16,739 nucleotides of DNA from Pseudomonadota bacterium (lineage in GTDB: Bacteria; Pseudomonadota; Alphaproteobacteria; Rhizobiales; Phreatobacteraceae): NCBI GenBank assembly GCA_023416965.1, contig JAEZGJ010000310.1, forward strand, positions 1-16,739, in the 5' to 3' direction. The notes under the pieces were generated by a model. It worked only from the letters and a program-made list of their open reading frames with translations, was not told the DNA's origin and did not search any database. A program made the translations under genes and the position numbers. Each line of letters begins with the position of its first letter. Position 1 is the stretch's first letter. Shown here piece after piece: positions 1-5,880 of the stretch.

Positions 1-1
1 T

Positions 2-146
2 CCTTCGAGGCTCGCTTCGCTCGCACGTCAGGATGAGGAGGGAGGCGTCTGGCCCCGGCAGCAGCGTCGAGGCCTTTGGTCATCGTCCGTCGTGCCAGGC
101 ACCACCCGACCTCATCCTGAGGTGCGAGCGAAGCGAGCCTCGAAGG
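2..146. repeat. Inverted pair of REP-like palindromic repeats (REPIN-like)
   Basis: Bases 2-38 and 110-146 are reverse complements over 37 nt with one mismatch (position 27), separated by 71 bp. Each arm carries the GAGGCTCGC...TCGCAC core and ends in CAGGATGAG. Each arm can also fold on itself: CATCCT-GAGG pairs with CCTC-GA-AGG in the arm at 110-146. Short intergenic palindromes with this core are familiar in Hyphomicrobiales genomes; that is recalled knowledge, not a search. The element lies just past the stop codon of the acyl-CoA dehydrogenase gene (stop at 172-174), so it could also act as a 3' RNA-stabilising or transcription-ending structure. The left arm begins at the window edge, so the element may extend further. 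Confidence 0.8.
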
Positions 147-171
147 CCCCACTTGGGCCATGCAATGCGGC

Positions 172-1368
172 TCACAGCCCCAGCACGGCCTTGGCGATGA
201 TGTTCTTCTGGATCTCGTTGGAGCCGCCGTAGATCGAGACCTTGCGCACGTTGAAATAGGTCGGCGCGATGGTCTGGGCCCATTCCGGCCCGATCGGCGG
301 CTCGTTGGAGCCCGGCTCCTCCGGCGTGAAGGGCGCCGAATGGGGCCCGATCACCTCCATCAGGAGTTCGGTCGTCGCCTGCTGCAGCTCCGAACCCTTG
401 ATCTTCAGCACGGAGGAGGCGGGATCCGGCTTTCCCTTCTCGCGCTTCTTCTCGCCGGCGATGACCCGAAGCTGCGTGATCTCGAGCGCCTTCAGCTCGA
501 TCTCCACCTCGGCGATCTTCTCGCGGAACCGCTGGTCCTCGATCAGCGGGCGCCCGCCGCGCTGCTCGATGGCGGCCATCTCCTTGATCTTGCGGATGCG
601 CTGCTTGGAGATGCCGACGCGGGCAATGCCCGTGCGCTCGTTGCCGAGCAGGAACTTGGCGTAGTCCCAGCCCTTGTTCTCCTGGCCGACCAGGTTCTCC
701 AGCGGCACCTTGACGTCGTCGAAGAAGACCTCGTTGACCTCGTGGCCGCCGTCGATGGTCTGGATCGGCTTCACCGTGATGCCTGGCGTCTTCATGTCGA
801 CGAGGATGAAGGAGATGCCCTCCTGCTTCTTCACCGTCGCGTCGGTGCGGGCGAGGACGAAGATCCAGTCGGCGTACTGGCCGAGCGTCGTCCATGTCTT
901 CTGGCCGTTGATGACCCAGTGGTCGCCGACCTTCTCGGCACGTGTCTTCAGGCCGGCGAGGTCCGAGCCGGCACCGGGCTCGGAGAATCCCTGGCACCAC
1001 CAGTCGTCGAGGCTCGCGATCCGCGGCAGGAAGCGCTTCTTCTGCTCCTCGGAGCCGAAAGTGTAGATGACCGGGCCGACCATCGAGGTGCCGAAGGCGA
1101 GCGGCGGCGGCGAGGGCGCCATCATCATCTCCTCCAGGAAGATGTACTGCTTCACCGCGTCCCAGCCCGTGCCGCCATACTGGACCGGCCAGTGCGCCAC
1201 GCCCCAGCCCTTGTCGTTCAGCGTCTTCTGCCAGAAGACGATGTCGTCACGGGTTGGGTGGTGGCCGGCGGCGAGTTTCTCCCGCAGCGCCTTCGGCAGT
1301 TTCGCGTCGATGAAGGCGCGAACCTCCTTGCGGAAGGCGATTTCCTCGTCGGTGAACCTCAGTTCCAT
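172..1368 (-). CDS. Acyl-CoA dehydrogenase family protein (398 aa)
   Basis: FAD-dependent enzyme expected to oxidise an acyl-CoA to the 2-enoyl-CoA and pass electrons to electron-transfer flavoprotein in the cytoplasm. The N-terminal helical domain starts with MELRFTDEE. The middle flavin/substrate segment WCQGFSEPGAGSDLAG lies at about residues 124-139. The C-terminal helical domain ends in IYGGSNEIQKNIIAK (379-393). The length of 398 aa fits the large-subunit/FadE-like type (PimC-like). The MCAD-type catalytic Glu in the Y-E-G-T motif is Gly here (Y380-G381-G382-S383). A Glu at 244 (G-N-E-R) sits where isovaleryl-CoA and long-chain dehydrogenases carry their base. The start at 1368 is chosen because AAGGAGG lies 7 nt upstream and the family N-terminus begins there; the frame is open 82 codons further without a credible start. 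It is divergent from the SDR at 1614. No small-subunit partner lies next to it. The exact substrate is unknown. Confidence 0.9.
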   Translation of the reverse strand: MELRFTDEEIAFRKEVRAFIDAKLPKALREKLAAGHHPTRDDIVFWQKTLNDKGWGVAHWPVQYGGTGWDAVKQYIFLEEMMMAPSPPPLAFGTSMVGPVIYTFGSEEQKKRFLPRIASLDDWWCQGFSEPGAGSDLAGLKTRAEKVGDHWVINGQKTWTTLGQYADWIFVLARTDATVKKQEGISFILVDMKTPGITVKPIQTIDGGHEVNEVFFDDVKVPLENLVGQENKGWDYAKFLLGNERTGIARVGISKQRIRKIKEMAAIEQRGGRPLIEDQRFREKIAEVEIELKALEITQLRVIAGEKKREKGKPDPASSVLKIKGSELQQATTELLMEVIGPHSAPFTPEEPGSNEPPIGPEWAQTIAPTYFNVRKVSIYGGSNEIQKNIIAKAVLGL

Positions 1369-1613
1369 GCGAGCCTCCTTGGCGGCGCCGGCGGGGCGCG
1401 GGATGGGCATTTCCTCAGCGCCCGGAAAACATACCGGTGCGAATGTTTCTTGACCGCATTCAACCCCCCCGCCGCGCCGAAGGCAACAGGGAACCTTTCG
1501 GCTGCACCTCCCTCGAAGGATGAGGTCGGCCCGCATGGCAGCCGTCGCACCGGCGACGAGCGGCGCCGCCCGACCCGTGGCACAGTCCGGCCGGCAATCA
1601 GGGAGATACGGCA
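1369..1613. promoter_or_regulatory. Divergent intergenic region with candidate operator
   Basis: This 245-bp gap must hold the promoters of both the acyl-CoA dehydrogenase (-) and the SDR (+). I see one clear symmetric site, AAACAT-N10-ATGTTT at 1427-1448, 59-80 bp upstream of the dehydrogenase start. A-rich half-sites stand out in such GC-rich DNA and resemble binding sites of TetR-type regulators of acyl-CoA metabolism, but no regulator gene is present in the window. No convincing sigma-70 -35/-10 pair could be assigned. The SDR ribosome-binding site GGGAG is at 1601-1605. Confidence 0.4.
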
Positions 1614-2366
1614 ATGGCCTTCGACTTCAAGGGAAAGCGCGTCGTGGTCTGCGGCGGCAGCCGCGGCATCGGCCGCTCCGTCGCGCTCGGCTTCGCGGCG
1701 GCGGGCGCCGCGGTCTCGATCTGCGCCCGCGGCGAGGATGGCCTGAAGGCGACGGCGGCCGAGATGGGGGCGCTCGGCGCCGTGACCCATTTCGCGGCCT
1801 GCGACCTCGCCGACGGCGCCGCCATCGCCGCCTACATTCCCGCCGCCGCCAAGGCGCTCGGCGGCATCGACGTGCTCGTCAACAATGCCTCCGGCTTCGG
1901 CATGGGCGATACCGAGGACGGCTGGGCCAAGGGCTTCAACGTCGACGTCATGGCGACCGTGCGCGCCAGCCACGCGGCGCTCACTTTCCTCGAGGCGGCG
2001 AAGGGCTCCTCCATCGTCAACATCGCCTCGATCTCGGGCTACCGGCCCTCCGTCCGCACCGCGGCCTATGCGGCAGTCAAGGCGGCGGTGATCCAGTACA
2101 CGACCAGCCAGGCCGCGGCCCTCGCCCCGAAGGGCATCCGCGTCAACTGCGTCGCCCCCGGCTCCATCGAGTTTCCGGGCGGTACCTGGGAGGCGCGGCG
2201 CACCTCCGACCCCGCCCTCTACAACAAGGTGCTGAACGCCATTCCCTTCAACCGCCTCGGCACGCCCGAGGAGATCGCCAGTGTCGTCATGTTCCTCGCC
2301 TCGCCCCATGCGAGCTGGATGACGGCGCAGACGCTGGTGGTGGACGGCGGCCAGTTGCTGGGATGA
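1614..2366 (+). CDS. SDR family NAD(P)-dependent oxidoreductase, intact active site (250 aa)
   Basis: Classical short-chain dehydrogenase/reductase of about 250 aa, one Rossmann domain. The cofactor loop is GGSRGIG (14-20, with Gly where most have Thr), followed by NNAS (90-93). The catalytic tetrad is complete: N109, S139 (N-I-A-S-I-S-G), Y152 and K156 (Y-A-A-V-K). The C-terminus ends LVVDGGQLLG, typical of 3-oxoacyl reductase-like and 3-hydroxyacyl-CoA dehydrogenase-like members. The start is supported by GGGAG 8 nt upstream. It is divergent from an acyl-CoA dehydrogenase and convergent with an aldehyde dehydrogenase, so a role in oxidising or reducing a hydroxy/oxo-acyl intermediate is reasonable but inferred. 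Substrate and NAD/NADP preference cannot be read with confidence. Confidence 0.9.
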   Translation: MAFDFKGKRVVVCGGSRGIGRSVALGFAAAGAAVSICARGEDGLKATAAEMGALGAVTHFAACDLADGAAIAAYIPAAAKALGGIDVLVNNASGFGMGDTEDGWAKGFNVDVMATVRASHAALTFLEAAKGSSIVNIASISGYRPSVRTAAYAAVKAAVIQYTTSQAAALAPKGIRVNCVAPGSIEFPGGTWEARRTSDPALYNKVLNAIPFNRLGTPEEIASVVMFLASPHASWMTAQTLVVDGGQLLG

Positions 2367-2371
2367 AACAA

Positions 2372-2399
2372 AAAAGGCGGGCCCGGGGGCCCGCCTTTT
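2372..2399. terminator. Bidirectional rho-independent terminator
   Basis: A perfect 13-bp inverted repeat, AAAAGGCGGGCCC (2372-2384) and its complement (2387-2399), with a very short GG centre. It carries an A-tract on one side and a T-tract on the other, so it can end transcription in both directions. It begins 5 bp after the stop of the + strand SDR and 18 bp past the stop of the - strand aldehyde dehydrogenase, the expected place between convergent genes. Confidence 0.92.
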
Positions 2400-2417
2400 C
2401 GATCTCGACGGCCCGCG

Positions 2418-3863
2418 TCACGCCAGCGTGTAGGCGGTCTTCACCGTGGTGTAGAACTCGCGCGCATAGGCCCCCTGCTCGCGCGGGCCGTAGCTCGAGC
2501 CCTTCCGGCCGCCGAACGGCACGTGATAGTCGACGCCCGCCGTGGGCAGGTTGACCATCACCATGCCCGCCTCCGAATTCCGCTTGAAGTGGGAGGCATA
2601 TTTCAGCGAGGTCGTGCAGATGCCCGAGGAGAGGCCGAACTCGGTGTCGTTGGCGATGGCCAGGGCCTCGTCATAGGTCTTCGCCCGGACCACGGCCGCC
2701 ACCGGCCCGAAGATCTCCTCGCGCGCGATGCGCATGGAATTGGTCACCTCCGTGAACAGCGCCGGCTGCAGATAGAAGCCCGGATTGTCGCGGTTCAGCC
2801 GCTCCCCGCCCCAGTGCAGCTTGGCGCCCTCGTCGCGGCCGATGGCGATGTATTTCTCGTCCTGGCCGAGCTGGTTCTCGTCCACCACCGGGCCGATATG
2901 GGTGCCGGCCTTCATGGCGTCGTCCACCACCAGGCCCTTCATCCGCTCGGTCAGGGCGTCGACGAAACGGTCGTGGATGCCCTCGGTGACGATGAGGCGC
3001 GAGGAGGCGGTGCAGCGCTGGCCGGTGGAGAAGAAGGCACCATTGGCGGCGCATTCCACCGCCACCGCGAGATCGGCGTCGTCGAGCACGACGAGCGGGT
3101 TCTTGCCGCCCATCTCGAGCTGCACCTTCTTCATCGGCGTCGAGGCGACGCAGGTGGCGGCCACCTTGCGGCCGGTGGCGACCGAGCCGGTGAAGGAGAT
3201 GGCGGCGACGTCCGGGTGCTCCAGCATGGCCTGGCCGACCACCGAGCCGCGGCCCATGACGATGTTGAGCACGCCCTTCGGCAGGCCGGCACGGTTGAGG
3301 ATGTCGACCAGCGCCCAGGCCGAGCCCGGAACCAGGTCGGCCGGCTTGATGACCACGGTGTTGCCGTAGGCGAGCGCCGGGGCCAGCTTCCAGGCGGGAA
3401 TGGCGATCGGGAAATTCCACGGCGTGATCATGCCGACGACGCCGACGGCCTCGCGGGTGATCTCGATGCCAACCCCCGGACGGATGGAGTTCACCAGCTC
3501 GCCGTTGAGGCGCAGCGCCTCGCCGGCGAAGAAGGACAGGATCTGGCCGGCGCGGGTGGCCTCGCCGATGCCCTCCGGCAGGGTCTTGCCCTCCTCGCGG
3601 GAGAGCAGAGCGCCGAGTTCCTCCTTGCGCGCCATCACCTCGTTCGAGGCCTTCATCAGCACGTCGTAGCGCAGCTGCGGGTTGGAGCGGCTCCAGGCCG
3701 GGAAGGCTTCCTTGGCCGCGGCGACCGCCGCCTTCAGGTCCTCGACGGTGCCCTGCGCATATTCACCCACCACTTCGTTGGTGTTGGACGGGTTGAGATT
3801 GGGCGCGGCCTTGGCCGGATTGACGAATTCGCCGGCAATGAAATTGCGGAACACGCTGGTCAT
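2418..3863 (-). CDS. NAD(P)+-dependent aldehyde dehydrogenase, alpha-ketoglutaric semialdehyde dehydrogenase-like (481 aa)
   Basis: Aldehyde dehydrogenase superfamily enzyme that oxidises an aldehyde to the acid in the cytoplasm. All key motifs are present: PWNFPIAIPAWK (148-159, catalytic N150), KPADLVPGS (173-181), FTGSVATGRKV (224-234), LEMGGK (249-254, general base E250) and FFSTGQRC (277-284, nucleophile C284). The C-terminal stretch VDYHVPFGGRKGSSYGPREQG, near the end, resembles the alpha-ketoglutaric semialdehyde (2,5-dioxovalerate) dehydrogenase group that completes non-phosphorylative sugar-acid breakdown; that assignment is from memory of the family. No sugar-acid dehydratase is nearby, so the broader label is safer. 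The start at 3863 follows a strong GAGGAGG about 8 nt upstream and matches the family's length. It is separated from the upstream oxidoreductase by 150 bp, so it may have its own promoter. Confidence 0.9.
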   Translation of the reverse strand: MTSVFRNFIAGEFVNPAKAAPNLNPSNTNEVVGEYAQGTVEDLKAAVAAAKEAFPAWSRSNPQLRYDVLMKASNEVMARKEELGALLSREEGKTLPEGIGEATRAGQILSFFAGEALRLNGELVNSIRPGVGIEITREAVGVVGMITPWNFPIAIPAWKLAPALAYGNTVVIKPADLVPGSAWALVDILNRAGLPKGVLNIVMGRGSVVGQAMLEHPDVAAISFTGSVATGRKVAATCVASTPMKKVQLEMGGKNPLVVLDDADLAVAVECAANGAFFSTGQRCTASSRLIVTEGIHDRFVDALTERMKGLVVDDAMKAGTHIGPVVDENQLGQDEKYIAIGRDEGAKLHWGGERLNRDNPGFYLQPALFTEVTNSMRIAREEIFGPVAAVVRAKTYDEALAIANDTEFGLSSGICTTSLKYASHFKRNSEAGMVMVNLPTAGVDYHVPFGGRKGSSYGPREQGAYAREFYTTVKTAYTLA

Positions 3864-3899
3864 GGGGCTTGCCTCCTCGCCGGATGACGCGGACCCGGT

Positions 3900-3921
3900 T
3901 CGGACACGCCGGTCCGTCCGA
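3900..3921. promoter_or_regulatory. Candidate operator upstream of aldehyde dehydrogenase
   Basis: Imperfect palindrome TCGGAC-N10-GTCCGA with a CCGG centre, 16 of 22 positions symmetric, lying 37-58 bp upstream of the aldehyde dehydrogenase start. It falls in the 150-bp gap 3864-4013, the only sizeable spacer in this - strand gene group. The position suits a regulator site or a leader hairpin. No promoter hexamers were convincing. GC-rich DNA produces such palindromes by chance fairly often. Confidence 0.3.
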
Positions 3922-4013
3922 TCCGTCTCGGGGGCGGCACAGAACCACAATCGGAAGGCTGCGACCAGACCGCCGGCCATGCGTGGCGAGCGGCCCGGCC
4001 TCGCGGGAAGCGC

Positions 4014-4601
4014 TCAGCGCGCCGCGGCGCCGGCGGCCCGCATGTCGGCGAGGAGGGCCGCGACCTTGGTCTCGTCCAGCCGGTCGACCATGCCGATCAG
4101 GGTGTCCCGCACCGGCTTCACGCCGATGAAGGCGAGGATGTTGCGCTTCAGTGCGGCGAGGCCGTGGGCGAAGAAGAACCAGCGATAGGCGAAGGCGGGC
4201 ATGCCCATGGTGACGACCACATGGGCGCTCCGGCCGGCCATCAGCTTCTCCGGAAACCCCTTGTCGCGATAGCGGAAGGCGAAGCCCGGGCGGCAGACCT
4301 GCTCGAAGAAGGCCTTGAGCAGTGCCGGCATGGCGCCGAGCCACAGCGGGTGGACGATGAGCCAATGCTCGGCCCAGGCCAGGGCCTCCTGCGCCCCCGC
4401 GATGTCGCCCTGGCCGGAGCCCGTCTCGAAATCCGCCTTTGTGCGCAGATGCGGGATGTCCATGGCGGCGATGTCGACGACACGCACAGCGTGGCCAGCC
4501 GCCTCGGCGCCCTCCGCATAGGCCTGCGCCAGACGCCGGCAGAGCCGCTCCGGCGCGGGGTCGGGATGGCCGACGATGACGGCGATGCGACGCCCGGCCA
4601 C
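4014..4601 (-). CDS. Flavodoxin-fold NAD(P)H:quinone oxidoreductase family protein (195 aa)
   Basis: Looks like the Flavodoxin_2/MdaB-KefF-YwrO group: small FMN or FAD enzymes that reduce quinones or other acceptors by two electrons with NAD(P)H. The N-terminus IAVIVGHPDPAPERLC (6-21) is the beta-strand and flavin phosphate loop. HPLWLGAMPALLKAFFEQVCRPGFAF (near residues 84-109) is the family's substrate/dimer segment. TMGMPAFAYRWFFFAHG carries the second flavin-side loop. Length is normal. The start is GTG at 4601, only 3 nt after the stop of the phasin-like gene, with GAAAGG about 9 nt upstream inside that gene. No ATG nearby gives a complete N-terminus. The tight spacing implies a shared transcript and probable translational coupling. 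The natural acceptor is not evident. Confidence 0.8.
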   Translation of the reverse strand: MAGRRIAVIVGHPDPAPERLCRRLAQAYAEGAEAAGHAVRVVDIAAMDIPHLRTKADFETGSGQGDIAGAQEALAWAEHWLIVHPLWLGAMPALLKAFFEQVCRPGFAFRYRDKGFPEKLMAGRSAHVVVTMGMPAFAYRWFFFAHGLAALKRNILAFIGVKPVRDTLIGMVDRLDETKVAALLADMRAAGAAAR

Positions 4602-4604
4602 GGC

Positions 4605-4919
4605 TCAGGCCTTTCGGTTCGGCAGTGCGGCCTCGGCCGCCGCCTCGGCGACCTCGTGCAGGTGCATGGCCTCGTCGGCATAGGCGCCCATGGTCTCGGC
4701 GGCGAATCGCAGTTCCACCTCGATGAATTCGAGCGGCGAATTGACCCGCGACCAGGCGCGGATGCGCTCGCCATGCGCCTTCAGGCGCTCGGCCGCGAAA
4801 TCGCGCAGTTCCGCCCCGACGGCCGAGGCCACCGCAGGCAGGGTGGCGACGAAGGTCACGGCATCGGCGGCGGAGCGGGGCATTTCGTGCCGCTCGTTCG
4901 CGGGTGTCCTGGCAAGCAT
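4605..4919 (-). CDS. Small phasin-like protein (104 aa)
   Basis: Predicted almost wholly helical and amphipathic, rich in Ala and Glu. The segment RVNSPLEFIEVELRFAAETMGAYADEAMHLHEVAEAAAEAA (about 58-98) fits the phasin consensus of a Ser-Pro-x-Glu turn followed by a long helix. Phasins coat polyhydroxyalkanoate granules, and some members act as general stress or chaperone-like proteins. At 104 aa it matches the short phasin domain. There is no signal peptide or membrane segment. The start at 4919 is chosen because GGAGG lies just upstream; in-frame ATGs at 4931 and 4952 lack a comparable site. It precedes the quinone oxidoreductase by 3 nt. No PHA synthase or depolymerase gene is in view, so the granule role is inferred. 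Confidence 0.65.
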   Translation of the reverse strand: MLARTPANERHEMPRSAADAVTFVATLPAVASAVGAELRDFAAERLKAHGERIRAWSRVNSPLEFIEVELRFAAETMGAYADEAMHLHEVAEAAAEAALPNRKA

Positions 4920-5073
4920 GGCAACCTCCATCTGGGATGACGGCCCATCCATGCACCGCGCCGGGCAGGAGGTCGCTGCGCTGGATCAAGCGGCGGCCAT
5001 CCCGGATCGACCACAAAGGCGCCGCGTCCTAGACTTCGCCGCCGCCAGTCTCCCCGCCCGCATCGGAACCACC

Positions 5074-5880
5074 ATGCCGCCGTCCCGTCCCGACCTGCCC
5101 CCCAATGCCCGGCAGCTGTCCTCGCCCTCCTTCCGCCTGCCCGCCCTCGACCAGGACTTCCTGCTCGCCGACGAGCAGCGCGGCGTCCGCTTCATGCTCG
5201 AATATGCCAAGGCGGAGGAAGCTCTGCGCCGCTGGAGCGTGAAATCGACCATCGTCGTCTTCGGGAGCGCGCGCGTGCGCGAGAACGGCAATCCCCGCCA
5301 CGCCGCATGGTATGCGGCCGCGCGCGCCTTCGGCCGCATCGCCTCGCAGCACGGCGGCGCCCTGAACCTCGGCGCGAAGGAGCGCGAGAACGTCATCGCC
5401 ACCGGTGGCGGCCCCGGCCTGATGGAGGCCGCCAACCGCGGCGCCGCCGATATCGGCGCGCCCTCCATCGGCTTCAACATCCGCCTGCCGCACGAGCAGG
5501 AGCCCAACCCCTATTCGACGCCCGAGCTCACCTTCCTCTTCCACTATTTCGCCATGCGGAAGATGCACCTCGCCATGCGCGCCAACGCCCTGGTGGTGTT
5601 CCCCGGCGGCTTCGGAACCCTCGACGAACTCTTCGAGATCCTCGCCCTGGTGCAGACCGGCAAGATGCCCAGGGTTCCCGTCGTGCTCTTCGACGAGGAC
5701 TACTGGCGGGCCATCGTCAATTTCGAGGCGCTCGCCGACGGCGGCATGATCGCCGAGGCCGACCTTGCCCTCCTGAAGTTCGCCGACACGCCGCAGGAGG
5801 CCTGGGAGAGGATCGCCAGCACCGAGGGCATAGCCCCGTACCGGACCCCGGTGGCGCCCGGCGAGATGGGAGAAGGTTGA
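5074..5880 (+). CDS. LOG family protein, probable nucleoside 5'-monophosphate phosphoribohydrolase (268 aa)
   Basis: LOG-fold (lysine decarboxylase-like Rossmann) protein. Proven family members hydrolyse N6-modified adenosine monophosphates or other nucleotides to base plus ribose 5-phosphate; none decarboxylates lysine. The two signatures are present: GGGPGLMEAANRGA (111-124) and PGGFGTLDE (177-185), which together form the active site. MRKMHLAMRANALVVFPGG runs into the second. The N-terminal extension of about 55 residues before STIVVFGSARV makes it the longer type II form. The start at 5074 is the last ATG before this conserved region. Its ribosome site (GGAACC) is weak, and an in-frame ATG at 4951 is possible but would overlap the divergent phasin promoter region. 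The stop overlaps the start of the next gene by 1 nt, so the two are translationally coupled. Confidence 0.85.
   Translation: MPPSRPDLPPNARQLSSPSFRLPALDQDFLLADEQRGVRFMLEYAKAEEALRRWSVKSTIVVFGSARVRENGNPRHAAWYAAARAFGRIASQHGGALNLGAKERENVIATGGGPGLMEAANRGAADIGAPSIGFNIRLPHEQEPNPYSTPELTFLFHYFAMRKMHLAMRANALVVFPGGFGTLDELFEILALVQTGKMPRVPVVLFDEDYWRAIVNFEALADGGMIAEADLALLKFADTPQEAWERIASTEGIAPYRTPVAPGEMGEG

Noticed and set aside
1450..1480. TTGACC at 1450 as a -35 box for the + strand SDR.
   Set aside because: No acceptable -10 hexamer 16-18 bp downstream.
1503..1528. A stretch with GCACCTC and AGGATGAGG that resembles pieces of the repeat at 2-146.
   Set aside because: Only short matches in the wrong spacing; it could be a decayed copy but chance is as likely.
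4933..4951. GGATG/CATCC inverted repeat just upstream of the phasin-like gene as an operator or riboswitch.
   Set aside because: A 5-bp stem with a 6-nt loop is too weak to claim in DNA of this composition.
4690..5073. Upstream extension of the LOG frame through the phasin gene.
   Set aside because: It runs antisense to the phasin-like gene; the extra residues have no family similarity. An ATG at 4951 remains possible but is not favoured.
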